Positions 1 through 7,716 are shown, counted from the stretch's first letter. The stretch is 9,356 nucleotides of DNA from an uncultured Clostridia bacterium (GCA_947624455.1 CANQKL010000058.1:1-9356), one strand, 5' to 3'. Made by a program: numbers and translations. Notes: a model not told the origin generated them from the sequence alone.

Positions 1-1198
1 TCTGGCCCAGGCTCACCCCAATGGAGCTGAGGTGGGCGTAAGTGGTGACTATGCCGTAGCCGTGGTCGATCTGTACATAATTGCCGTAGCTCTCGTTATA
101 TTTCGCGGTAATGACCGTTCCGGCCGCAGCGGCGTACACACTGGTGCCGCTGTCCACAGCCAGATCCACGCCCCTGTGAGTCCTGCCCCACCGAGGCCCG
201 AATTTGCTGGTGACAACGCCTTCGACCGGCAGAGGATAGCTAAAGCCGTCCGCCAAAGCATTGCGGGCTTTGGTCCCCACCTTAACGACCTCGTCCACAG
301 GCTCGGACACGGTGACGCTGCTGACCACCGAGGACGAAAGCAGCAGGTCGTTGCTGTAAATGCTCTCAACAGTAGTGGCCGTCTGACCCTCGACGCCGGG
401 GGTCACCACTTCGGAGTCGCCAACATACATACTGTCGTCACTGACCTGGGAGGTGGAATAGGGTATGGGCGCGTATTCCACATTTGTGACGGTGTTGAGT
501 ACCTGAACAACCCCGCCCGATTCCAGCAGAGGGATTATGTCGTCGGCGGCGGTAAGCTCATCCTTTTTCAAAAGCTGATCCCGAACGCCGATCTCAGCCG
601 AGAGCCGTGCGTCCTCGCTCCAGCCGTACTTTTCAAGGTAGGCCGAAAGGGCGGCGTCCACAGTTTCCATATCGGCGGCGGCGAACAGATCCTGTCCCCC
701 GGCGCTGACTATCCAGCCGTGGCACAGCTCCGGCGAGGCGGCCAGTATCTTGTCGATGGCCTCGTCGCCGTCCACCAGATCCTTCTTCAGGGCCAGCTTG
801 GCGCTGACCTGTATCTCCGGTTCGTCCACGCCCAGCAGATCCGCCTGCTGAGCCGCCGCGCCGATAATGGCGGCGCTGTCGTCGGCGGCGGCCACGGTGC
901 AGAGCAGCCTCCCGCCGTAGTAGTAGTCCACGCCAACCGTGCAGAATATCCCCACGGCGCTGAGGCCCACCGCCATGGCGGCGGCTCCGGCGGTTACCGC
1001 CAGAAAACGCCGGGACTTGCCCTTTATCACCGAGACAAGCTCCCCCTTGCCGGGCCGCCGGAGCCTGGGCAGCTTAAAGCTAAGCGGCTTATGACCGGAG
1101 CGGACGGCGGCCTTTTTCTCCGGCGAGGAGCAGTCCTCCGGGAGCTTCTCCCGCCCTCGGCCTGATATTATGTGGCTTTCCGTATTTTCAATATCCAT
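1..1198 (-). CDS. Membrane-anchored G5/M23 peptidoglycan endopeptidase, 3' end outside window
   Basis: Zinc metallopeptidase expected to cut peptide cross-links of peptidoglycan outside the membrane. 399 residues are visible. Residues 1-62 are a charged, basic cytoplasmic tail, and one membrane segment lies at about 64-88 with no signal-peptidase site. Residues about 95-230 form an extracytoplasmic region like those upstream of G5 domains in clostridial wall hydrolases. A G5 domain at about 232-310 ends in EPVDEVVKVGTK. The M23 (LytM) domain starts near 322: FGPRWGRTHRGVDLA gives zinc ligands His341 and Asp345, and DHGYGIVTTYAHLSS gives His389. The final HxH motif lies beyond position 1. The ATG at 1198-1196 is preceded by AAAGGGTGA six bases upstream. 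It is transcribed divergently from carA from its own promoter. The domain assignment is secure; the exact bond cut, or whether the enzyme is active, cannot be judged without the missing end. Confidence 0.9.
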   Translation of the reverse strand, partial: MDIENTESHIISGRGREKLPEDCSSPEKKAAVRSGHKPLSFKLPRLRRPGKGELVSVIKGKSRRFLAVTAGAAAMAVGLSAVGIFCTVGVDYYYGGRLLCTVAAADDSAAIIGAAAQQADLLGVDEPEIQVSAKLALKKDLVDGDEAIDKILAASPELCHGWIVSAGGQDLFAAADMETVDAALSAYLEKYGWSEDARLSAEIGVRDQLLKKDELTAADDIIPLLESGGVVQVLNTVTNVEYAPIPYSTSQVSDDSMYVGDSEVVTPGVEGQTATTVESIYSNDLLLSSSVVSSVTVSEPVDEVVKVGTKARNALADGFSYPLPVEGVVTSKFGPRWGRTHRGVDLAVDSGTSVYAAAAGTVITAKYNESYGNYVQIDHGYGIVTTYAHLSSIGVSLGQ

Positions 1199-1308
1199 TG
1201 GTTTCACCCTTTCAAGAAGCGGTTTTCATTATCTGTTCTCTATTAAAGCATATTTATTGTACATCATGTTTAGAACATTTATGTAAAAGATTTTTAATAA
1301 TTTTGTAA

Positions 1309-1320
1309 ACTTTATAAAGT
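1309..1320. repeat. 12-bp perfect palindrome at the peptidase transcription start
   Basis: ACTTTATAAAGT equals its own reverse complement. It sits between the -10 box and +1 of the minus-strand promoter, the classic place for a repressor operator. The surroundings are very AT-rich, so chance is a real alternative. Confidence 0.35.
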
Positions 1321-1346
1321 ATAGCACATTTGGAAAGAAAGGTCAA
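1318..1346 (-). promoter_or_regulatory. Sigma-A promoter of the G5/M23 peptidase gene
   Basis: On the minus strand, -35 TTGACC (1346-1341), a 17-bp spacer and -10 TATACT (1323-1318). Transcription should start near 1311, giving an AT-rich leader of about 112 nt with no recognisable riboswitch. A perfect 12-bp palindrome, ACTTTATAAAGT (1309-1320), overlaps the end of the -10 and the expected start site. Confidence 0.75.
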
Positions 1347-1400
1347 GTGTTTATTTGTAAAAAAATTTTTAACCCCAATATATTTTTTCAAAAACACTTG
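1344..1400. repeat. 9-bp inverted repeat spanning both divergent -35 boxes
   Basis: CAAGTGTTT at 1344-1352 and AAACACTTG at 1392-1400 are exact reverse complements, 39 bp apart. Read outward on either strand, each copy ends in the TTG of that strand's -35 hexamer (TTGACC on minus, TTGCAT on plus). The DNA between holds A/T tracts (1359-1370 is A7T5) that could act as UP elements. The identity beyond TTG is AAACAC, which the -35 consensus does not require. Confidence 0.6.
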
Positions 1401-1426
1401 CATATTCGGCGGTTTTGTGATATAAT
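1398..1426 (+). promoter_or_regulatory. Sigma-A promoter of carAB
   Basis: TTGCAT (1398-1403), a 17-bp spacer, and TATAAT (1421-1426) preceded by TG at 1418-1419, so an extended -10 (TGATATAAT). The predicted start near 1433 leaves a leader of only about 42 nt. That is too short for the PyrR anti-antiterminator/attenuator found before many Firmicute pyr operons, and none is visible. Confidence 0.85.
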
Positions 1427-1474
1427 ACTGAAGATTTAAGCTGATGACAATAATACGAAAGGACAGGCGATAAT

Positions 1475-2548
1475 ATGAAGGCATATCTGATACTGGCCGA
1501 CGGGAGCGTCTACACCGGCGTTTCTTTCGGCGCCAACCGCGACGCCCTGTGCGAGGTCGTGTTCAACACCTCGATGACCGGGTATACAGAGGTTCTGACC
1601 GATCCCTCGTACTACGGGCAGGGCGTTATTATGACCTATCCTATAGAGGGGAACTACGGAGTGAATTTCGACGACATGGAAAGCCGGCGCATTTGGGTAA
1701 GCAGTTTCATTGTCCGGGAAAAAACGGCGCTCGCCTCCAACTTCCGGTGCGAGGCCACGCTGGACGAGCTTCTGAAAAAGTACGATATTCCCGCCATCAG
1801 CGGTGTGGACACTCGGGCCATCACCAAAAAAATACGCGAAAAAGGCACCATGCCCGGTTATCTCACCACCAACCCCGATTATAATAAAGAAGAAATATTG
1901 GACAAGCTCAGGGGCTACGTAATCAAGGACGCGGTAAAGGCCGTGACCCGGCCCGAGCCTCTGCATTTATCTAACGACGGTTACAGGGTGGCTCTGCTGG
2001 ACGTTGGAGCCAAGGACAACATCGCCGATTCTCTCCACCGCAGGGGAATGGACGTGACGGTATATCCCGCCTTTACCCCCGCCGAGGAGATATTGGCCGC
2101 CAAGCCCGATGGGATCATGATAAGCAACGGCCCCGGCAACCCCGCCGACTGCACCGAGGTGATCGCCAACATCAAAAAGCTGTACGACTCCGACGTGCCC
2201 ATCTTCGGCATCTGTCTGGGCCATCAGTTGATGGCTCTGGCCACGGGAGCCTCCACCGAAAAGCTCAAATACGGCCACCGGGGGGCCAACCACCCCGTCA
2301 AGGACCTGGCCCGGGGCCGGGTGTACATCACCAGTCAGAACCACGGCTACGTGGTCAGTAAAATAAATGAGGACGTGGCCCAGATCAGTCACGTTAACGT
2401 AAACGACGGCACCGTTGAGGGCCTGCGCTATAAGGGGAAGAACATTTTCACCGTACAGTTCCATCCCGAAGCCTGCCCCGGCCCCCAGGACACGGAATAC
2501 CTTTTCGACGAGTTTATAGATATGATGGGAGGTAAGAAAAATGCCTAA
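1475..2548 (+). CDS. carA: Carbamoyl phosphate synthetase small subunit (glutaminase)
   Basis: Cytoplasmic glutaminase subunit that hydrolyses glutamine and channels ammonia to CarB for carbamoyl phosphate synthesis, feeding pyrimidine and arginine pathways. It has 357 residues, slightly shorter than the E. coli protein (382). The CPSase small-chain N-terminal domain spans 1-130 (LADGSVYTGVSFGA, NTSMTGYTEVLTDPSY, SGVDTRAITKKIREKG). The class I amidotransferase domain spans about 170-350: oxyanion-hole motif SNGPGNP at 217-223, nucleophile Cys247 in FGICLGHQ, and the catalytic His330 and Glu332 in FHPEACPGP. All catalytic residues are present. The ATG is preceded by GAAAGGA (1457-1463). It overlaps carB by 8 bp. 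The symbol carA is used; Firmicutes with a dedicated pyrimidine copy call it pyrAA, and no neighbouring pyr or arg gene in the window decides which name fits. Confidence 0.97.
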   Translation: MKAYLILADGSVYTGVSFGANRDALCEVVFNTSMTGYTEVLTDPSYYGQGVIMTYPIEGNYGVNFDDMESRRIWVSSFIVREKTALASNFRCEATLDELLKKYDIPAISGVDTRAITKKIREKGTMPGYLTTNPDYNKEEILDKLRGYVIKDAVKAVTRPEPLHLSNDGYRVALLDVGAKDNIADSLHRRGMDVTVYPAFTPAEEILAAKPDGIMISNGPGNPADCTEVIANIKKLYDSDVPIFGICLGHQLMALATGASTEKLKYGHRGANHPVKDLARGRVYITSQNHGYVVSKINEDVAQISHVNVNDGTVEGLRYKGKNIFTVQFHPEACPGPQDTEYLFDEFIDMMGGKKNA

Positions 2549-5500
2549 GAGTCCCGACATAAAAAAAGTACTGGTAATCGGCAGCGGCCCCATCATCATT
2601 GGTCAGGCGGCGGAATTTGACTACGCCGGCACCCAGGCCTGCCGCAGCCTTAAGGACGACGGAGTGGAGGTCGTGCTGATCAATTCCAACCCCGCCACCA
2701 TCATGACCGACAAGGATATTGCGGACAAGGTATATATCGAGCCGCTGACCACCGAAACAGTGAAAAAGGTCATAATAGCTGAAAAGCCCGACTCCATCCT
2801 CCCCACCCTGGGGGGACAGACGGGCTTGAACCTGGCTATGGAGCTGGCGGAGGCGGGCTTTCTGAAAGAACATAACGTCAAGCTCCTGGGTACCAGTAGC
2901 GAGACTATCAAAATGGCGGAGGACCGCCAGAGCTTTAAGGACGCCATGCTCAGCATCGGCCAGCCCTGCATAGCCAGCAAGGTGGTGGAGACCTATGCCG
3001 ACGCCCTGGCCTTCGCCAAGGAAATAGGCTTCCCGGTAATAGTCCGTCCGGCCTACACTCTGGGCGGCACCGGCGGCGGCATCGCGGAGAACGAGGAGGA
3101 GCTTGCTCAAATAGCTCCTCACGGGCTGCGGCTTTCCCGAGTAGGTCAGGTGCTTATCGAAAGGTGCATCGCCGGTTGGAAGGAGATCGAGTTCGAGGTC
3201 ATCCGCGACGGCGCGGGCAGCTGCATCACCGTCTGCTCCATGGAAAACCTGGATCCAGTAGGCGTACACACCGGCGACAGCATAGTTGTGGCTCCGGCCC
3301 AGACCCTTGCGGACAAGGAATATCAGATGCTGCGGACGGCGGCTATAAGGATCATAGACAAATTAAAGGTGGAAGGCGGCTGCAACGTCCAGTTTGCCCT
3401 TGAGCCTAACTCCTTTGAGTACGCGGTCATCGAGGTAAACCCCCGTGTCAGCCGCTCCTCCGCCCTCGCCAGCAAGGCCACCGGCTACCCCATAGCAAAA
3501 GTGGCCGCCAAGATAGCGCTGGGCTACCATCTGGACGAGATAAAGAACGCCGTCACCGGCAAAACCTTCGCCTGCTTTGAACCCGCGTTGGACTACATTG
3601 TAGCCAAGATACCAAAGTGGCCCTTCGACAAGTTCGTGACCGCCGAGCGCAAGCTGGGTACTCAGATGAAGGCCACCGGCGAGGTAATGAGCATCAGCCC
3701 CTCCTTCGAGGGCGCGCTGATGAAGGCCGTCCGCTCTCTTGAGCTGAACATTTACAGCCTTGACCTGCCCCCATATCAGTCAATGGATCAGTCCCAGCTT
3801 CGGGAAGAGCTGAAAAAGGTGGACGATATGCGTCTCTTTGTTGTGGCGCAGGCTCTTAAAAAAGGCGTCTCCGTGGAGGAGATCAACAGTATAACCAAAA
3901 TAGACAAGTGGTTCTTGGGCAAGATAGACAATATAATGAAGCTGGAGGAGGCCCTGCGCACAGAGGAGCTGACCCCCGAGCTGCTGGAAAAGGCTAAGAT
4001 CTACGGCTTCTACGACAAGGTTATAGGCCAGATAGTGGGCAAAACCGACCGTGAAATAAAGGCCCTGCGCCTCAAGTGGAACATTCTGCCCGCCTACAAG
4101 ATGGTGGACACCTGCGCCGCCGAGTTCGAGGCCGTGACCCCCTACTATTACTCCTGCTACGGCAGCGATACCGAGGCCGATCCCGCCTCTGACCGGAAAA
4201 AGATTCTGGTTTTGGGCAGCGGCCCCATACGCATAGGCCAGGGCATAGAGTTCGACTACTGCTCCGTACACGCGGTCTGGGCGCTCAGTAAGCTGGGCTA
4301 CGAAACCATCATCGTCAACAACAATCCGGAGACGGTTTCCACCGACTTTGACATTTCGGATAAGCTGTACTTCGAGCCTCTGACTCCCGAGGACGTGGAG
4401 AATATAGTGGATGTGGAGCGGCCCTACGGCGCCATAGTGCAGTTCGGCGGTCAGACGGCTATCAAGCTCACCCAGGCCCTTAACGACATGGGCGTCAGGA
4501 TCCTTGGCACCGACGCCAGGGACGTTGACCGGGCCGAGGATCGCGAGCTTTTTGACGAGGTTCTCGAAATATGTAAGATACGCCGTCCCCAGGGCAGGAC
4601 TATCTTCACCTGCGAGGAGGCCATAGCCGCCGCCAACGAGATAGGCTACCCCGTCCTGGTGCGCCCCAGCTATGTGCTGGGCGGGCAGGGCATGGAAATT
4701 GCCTATAACGACAAGGACATCACCGTTTATATGGAGATAATCAACCGCAGCGTACAGGAACACCCCATTCTGGTGGACAAGTACGTACACGGCAAGGAGG
4801 TGGAGGTGGACGCCGTCTGCGACGGAACCGACATCCTCATCCCCGGCATTATGGAACACCTTGAGCGGGCCGGCATCCACAGCGGCGACAGCATCAGCGT
4901 CTATCCGGCCCAGACCCTGACCAAGGAGGAAAAGGATACCATAATCCGCTTCACCAAGAGCCTGGCCACAGAGCTTCATGTTGTGGGCCTGATAAATATT
5001 CAGTTCATAGTGGCCGCCGACGGAGTTTATGTTATCGAGGTAAACCCCCGCAGCAGCCGCACCGTACCCTACATCAGCAAGGTAACTAACGTACCCATCG
5101 TAGCTCTGGCTATTCGGTGTATGTTGGGCGAACGGCTGAGAGACCTGGGCTATGGCGTCGATCTCCACCCCGAAGCCGACTATGTGGCGGTAAAGATGCC
5201 CGTGTTCAGCTTTGAAAAGCTCCACGACGTGGACACCGCCCTTGGCCCGGAGATGAAGTCTACCGGCGAAGTGCTGGGCATAGCTCCCACCTTCCACGAG
5301 GCTCTGTACAAATCCTTCATCGCCAGCGGCTTCGTCATCCCCGAACGGGGCAATATGCTCATAACCGTCCGCGACACGGACAAGGAGGAGGTCTGCCAGC
5401 TCGCCAAGGATTTTGAAGATTACGGCTTCGGTATTTACGCCACCGGCGGCACCTGCCAGTACCTTCGGGATCACGGTGTCCGGGCGCGCAAGGTCAACAA

Positions 5501-5738
5501 GATAGCCGAGGGTTCTCCGGACATTCTGGATCTGATCGGCGGCGGCGGAGTCGATCTGGTAGTCAACACTCCCACCCGCGGCCGCCAGCACAACCGGGAC
5601 GGCTTCAAGATACGCCGCACAAGCGTGGAGCGCAGCGTTCCCTGCATGACCAGCCTTGACACCGCCAGGGCGCTCCTCACCGCCATCAAGCAGAAGGACG
5701 AGGGTGAGCTGGGGATAGTGGACATCTCGACGATATGA
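2541..5738 (+). CDS. carB: Carbamoyl phosphate synthetase large subunit
   Basis: Synthetase subunit making carbamoyl phosphate from bicarbonate, ammonia and two ATP. It has 1065 residues (E. coli 1073), so it is full length. The carboxyphosphate ATP-grasp half covers 1-400 (VLVIGSGPIIIGQAAEFDYAG at 10-30, PAYTLGGTGGG at 170-180, EVNPRVSRSSALASKATGYP at 298-317), followed by an oligomerisation linker at about 400-550. The carbamoyl-phosphate ATP-grasp half covers about 551-935 (ILVLGSGPIRIGQGIEFDYC at 555-574, RPSYVLGGQGMEI, EVNPRSSRTVPYISK). The MGS-like allosteric domain starts at about 936, with ATGGT at 967-971, Lys987 and VVNT at 1007-1010. The start ATG lies inside the end of carA and is served by GGGAGG (2527-2532), implying translational coupling. 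By comparison with E. coli from memory, the UMP-type effector lysines and threonines are kept but one ornithine contact appears lost. It ends 122 bp from the oppositely oriented downstream gene. Confidence 0.98.
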   Translation: MPKSPDIKKVLVIGSGPIIIGQAAEFDYAGTQACRSLKDDGVEVVLINSNPATIMTDKDIADKVYIEPLTTETVKKVIIAEKPDSILPTLGGQTGLNLAMELAEAGFLKEHNVKLLGTSSETIKMAEDRQSFKDAMLSIGQPCIASKVVETYADALAFAKEIGFPVIVRPAYTLGGTGGGIAENEEELAQIAPHGLRLSRVGQVLIERCIAGWKEIEFEVIRDGAGSCITVCSMENLDPVGVHTGDSIVVAPAQTLADKEYQMLRTAAIRIIDKLKVEGGCNVQFALEPNSFEYAVIEVNPRVSRSSALASKATGYPIAKVAAKIALGYHLDEIKNAVTGKTFACFEPALDYIVAKIPKWPFDKFVTAERKLGTQMKATGEVMSISPSFEGALMKAVRSLELNIYSLDLPPYQSMDQSQLREELKKVDDMRLFVVAQALKKGVSVEEINSITKIDKWFLGKIDNIMKLEEALRTEELTPELLEKAKIYGFYDKVIGQIVGKTDREIKALRLKWNILPAYKMVDTCAAEFEAVTPYYYSCYGSDTEADPASDRKKILVLGSGPIRIGQGIEFDYCSVHAVWALSKLGYETIIVNNNPETVSTDFDISDKLYFEPLTPEDVENIVDVERPYGAIVQFGGQTAIKLTQALNDMGVRILGTDARDVDRAEDRELFDEVLEICKIRRPQGRTIFTCEEAIAAANEIGYPVLVRPSYVLGGQGMEIAYNDKDITVYMEIINRSVQEHPILVDKYVHGKEVEVDAVCDGTDILIPGIMEHLERAGIHSGDSISVYPAQTLTKEEKDTIIRFTKSLATELHVVGLINIQFIVAADGVYVIEVNPRSSRTVPYISKVTNVPIVALAIRCMLGERLRDLGYGVDLHPEADYVAVKMPVFSFEKLHDVDTALGPEMKSTGEVLGIAPTFHEALYKSFIASGFVIPERGNMLITVRDTDKEEVCQLAKDFEDYGFGIYATGGTCQYLRDHGVRARKVNKIAEGSPDILDLIGGGGVDLVVNTPTRGRQHNRDGFKIRRTSVERSVPCMTSLDTARALLTAIKQKDEGELGIVDISTI

Positions 5739-5814
5739 CGGATAAATAATCTCTCTTTAGACTACTGACAAACCCTATGCACGATGGGAAAAGCTCGAAA
5801 GGGAACTCCTTTTC

Positions 5815-5857
5815 GATAAAAAACATACAATCCCGGGGCGTGTACCCGGGATTGTAT
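5815..5857 (-). terminator. Rho-independent terminator of the sigma/anti-sigma operon, possibly shared with carAB
   Basis: ATACAATCCCGGG (5825-5837) and CCCGGGATTGTAT (5845-5857) form a perfect 13-bp stem with a 7-nt loop. It begins 3 bp beyond the stop codon of the minus-strand gene. On the minus strand the stem is followed by GTTTTTTATC, a good U tract. On the plus strand it is followed only by ACTTTAAGG, so termination of carAB by the same hairpin is possible but weaker. Confidence 0.85.
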
Positions 5858-5860
5858 ACT

Positions 5861-7171
5861 TTAAGGATACATGGTGAAGGTCATTTCATCTTGCGGCGCG
5901 TCAAAGCTGTCGGCGGAAATGTTCATCTCAATACAGGAATAGATAAAATCCCAGCATACCTGCATCTTTCCGTCACCGCTCAGCCGGGTCGGCATGGGCA
6001 GATTTACCGCCGCGCCGTTTATTTCCACTTCCGCTGCTCCGGCAGTTATCACGGCCTCAACGCCGTTGTAACGGACGGCGAGCTTTTTGCCGCGGCGCTC
6101 CATATCCGCGCCAAGATGCTCAAATATGTCCTCGATTTCCAGGTAGTCGCCGTCAACTTTAACCGGGAAGGGCAGCAGACGCTCCGGTATTTCAGCCTCG
6201 GCACAGTTCTCAGGCTCCCGCAGCCTGTATTCAAGGCCCGCCACGATCACGCTTTCTATTTGACTCAGATCCAGAATTTCTCTGGGTATGGCCCTCAACC
6301 GGTACAGGACGGGAACGGTGGAGTTCAAGGTCTGGCTGGATCGGTTGCGGTTGGCGAAAAGCTGGTTGAAGCTCTTTATCTCCCCATCGGTCATACGGAA
6401 GAAGGTCTCCGAGTTTTCAAGGAGCGAATTCTCATGGGCTGGCAGCCAGCGGTCAAGGGTTATGCCCGTGGGGGTCAGCATTATATGACCGGAATCTATG
6501 GGCTGGCCCGGCAGGTCAAACTCAAAGCTCTCGACGTCGCCCTTGGCCTCCACAACGACGGTTCGCCTGCCCCGAAGGGGGAAGAACACCAGCTTCATGG
6601 GCTTCAGCTCATAGTTGTCTATATCGGTCACAACAGTCCATGTGCGGCTGGCGTCGGTGCGCAGATGCCACAGCTCAGAGGCTTCGCCGCTGCCGCCGCC
6701 CGCATAGTCGCCCAGGTCGGCGAACTTAAAGTCAAAGGCCAGCCCCAGGTCAAGGTTCTTAAGCTCCTCCCTGGTTTCGTCGGTCAAGGCTTCCACGGTG
6801 AACACCGCCATAGCCTGGGTCTGGGTCACAAGGGCCTGATCCACGGTGAAGCGGTAACGCCCGTCGGAGAGGGATAGCTCGGGGCGGTCAACGTACCGCT
6901 CCATGGAGCTGCTGTCGCCCAAAAAGTACAGCTTGAGCAGGTCAATGTCAACGCTCGACACCGCAAAGGCCGTCAGAGCCAGCGCGAGTATCGCCGCGCA
7001 GACGACCGCCACCCGCCTTGCCAAACGCTGGGCCTTGAAAAGGGCCAATTCCGGCGGACTTTGATTGAGCTTGCGGTTTACGCTGTCCACCGCACTGTTC
7101 GGATCGCGCTGAAAAAACGCGCTTTCCGGCAGATCGAGGTCTTTCAAAAGTTCTCTCATCCGTTTGTTCAT
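5861..7171 (-). CDS. Membrane-anchored anti-sigma factor-like protein with CuAO-N-like C-terminal domain
   Basis: Probable anti-sigma factor controlling the ECF sigma factor encoded just upstream. It has 436 residues: a short cytoplasmic N-terminus (1-52), one membrane helix (about 53-73, VAVVCAAILALALTAFAV) and a long extracytoplasmic part. No zinc-binding HxxxCxxC anti-sigma motif is present. Single-pass proteins of this build directly after an ECF sigma gene match the DUF4179-type partners common in Clostridia. Residues about 334-420 read as the two-part pattern of the copper amine oxidase N-terminal domain (PF07833): YLEIEDIFEHLGADMERRGK, then VEINGAAVNLPMP, then a second helix near 405-415. 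That family binds neither copper nor amines in most bacterial surface proteins. The start codon overlaps the sigma stop by 1 nt (TGATG), so the two are translationally coupled. The role rests on gene order and topology; the domain call is pattern recognition. Confidence 0.75.
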   Translation of the reverse strand: MNKRMRELLKDLDLPESAFFQRDPNSAVDSVNRKLNQSPPELALFKAQRLARRVAVVCAAILALALTAFAVSSVDIDLLKLYFLGDSSSMERYVDRPELSLSDGRYRFTVDQALVTQTQAMAVFTVEALTDETREELKNLDLGLAFDFKFADLGDYAGGGSGEASELWHLRTDASRTWTVVTDIDNYELKPMKLVFFPLRGRRTVVVEAKGDVESFEFDLPGQPIDSGHIMLTPTGITLDRWLPAHENSLLENSETFFRMTDGEIKSFNQLFANRNRSSQTLNSTVPVLYRLRAIPREILDLSQIESVIVAGLEYRLREPENCAEAEIPERLLPFPVKVDGDYLEIEDIFEHLGADMERRGKKLAVRYNGVEAVITAGAAEVEINGAAVNLPMPTRLSGDGKMQVCWDFIYSCIEMNISADSFDAPQDEMTFTMYP

Positions 7172-7704
7172 CAGAGCGCCCCCTTTCTTGAAAAAGCGTC
7201 TTTGAGCCGGTTCCTGCCCCTCAGCAGCTTCATCTTGACGTTGGAGACGCTCAGTCCCAGCTCGGCGGCGATTTCCCGCAGCTTCTGCCCGTTGTAATAG
7301 TAGCGCAGGAAAATTTCGCTGTCCGGCGGGCCAAGCTCCATTATTTCATTATACAACAGCCGCGAAAGCTCGTTTTTTTCCGTTTCCTCCTCGGGGTTGC
7401 CGTAGGAGGACGGAAAATTTTCCGGCAATTCTTCCTCGTCCTTCAGCCCGCGCAGCTTTTTAAGCGTCATATTCCGGGCCGTAGCCCCGATATATGCCTT
7501 GAGCGATTCGTTGATCTTGTCGGCGTTATTCCACAACGCCAAAAAAACATCGTCCGCCAGCTCCTCCATATCCTCTTTTGTGAGGGAACCGGCGCCGGTG
7601 TTGAAAATCACGACACAGACATACCCGTTGAAGCGTCGAATGGCCGTTTCAAGGGACTTGCGGCTTCGTTTTTTCAGCTTTTCCAAAAGCTGTAGATCAG
7701 TCAT
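7171..7704 (-). CDS. ECF-type RNA polymerase sigma factor
   Basis: Alternative sigma factor of the sigma-70 family with regions 2 and 4 only, directing RNA polymerase to a small regulon, probably of envelope-stress genes. It has 177 residues. Region 2 covers about 18-85, with the core-binding signature MEELADDVFLALWNN (46-60) and the -10-recognition stretch LKAYIGATARNMTLKKLR (68-85). An acidic linker spans 88-110. Region 4 covers about 113-172, with its helix-turn-helix in KLREIAAELGLSVSNVKMKL (141-160), followed by LRGRNRLK. I chose the ATG at 7704-7702 over the in-frame one at 7740 because a perfect GGAGGT lies 6 bases before it. It is the first gene of a two-gene operon with its probable anti-sigma factor, the usual arrangement for self-regulating ECF pairs. 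Confidence 0.92.
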   Translation of the reverse strand: MTDLQLLEKLKKRSRKSLETAIRRFNGYVCVVIFNTGAGSLTKEDMEELADDVFLALWNNADKINESLKAYIGATARNMTLKKLRGLKDEEELPENFPSSYGNPEEETEKNELSRLLYNEIMELGPPDSEIFLRYYYNGQKLREIAAELGLSVSNVKMKLLRGRNRLKDAFSRKGAL

Positions 7705-7710
7705 GCAACC

Positions 7711-7716
7711 ACCTCC
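7711..7716 (-). promoter_or_regulatory. Ribosome binding site that decides the sigma factor start
   Basis: GGAGGT on the minus strand, with 6 nt (GGTTGC) before the ATG at 7704. The alternative in-frame ATG at 7740 would place this site inside the coding region and has a poorer upstream sequence. Confidence 0.85.

Noticed and set aside
32..1165. Long plus-strand reading frame (377 codons)
   Set aside because: Antisense shadow of the G5/M23 gene. Its product is rich in His, Gly, Ala and Arg with no recognisable domain, and the minus strand carries clear G5 and M23 motifs.
1433..1474. PyrR attenuator or pyrimidine-responsive leader before carA
   Set aside because: The predicted leader is about 42 nt and holds no terminator hairpin or PyrR-binding consensus.
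1254..1484. Minus-strand 76-codon frame across the divergent promoter region
   Set aside because: It covers both sigma-A promoters, has AT-rich random composition and no ribosome binding site.
3780..5591. Minus-strand 603-codon frame opposite carB
   Set aside because: Antisense shadow made long by third-position GC bias. No domain is recognisable, and carB is full length with all motifs on the plus strand.
5795..5816. Small hairpin TCGAAAGG / CCTTTTCGA as a dedicated carB terminator
   Set aside because: The stem needs a bulge, and on the plus strand it is followed by TAAAAAAC rather than a T run.
5777..6877. Plus-strand 366-codon frame opposite the anti-sigma gene
   Set aside because: It begins without a good ribosome binding site, runs through the terminator hairpin and has shadow-like composition. 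The minus-strand frame is coupled to the sigma gene.
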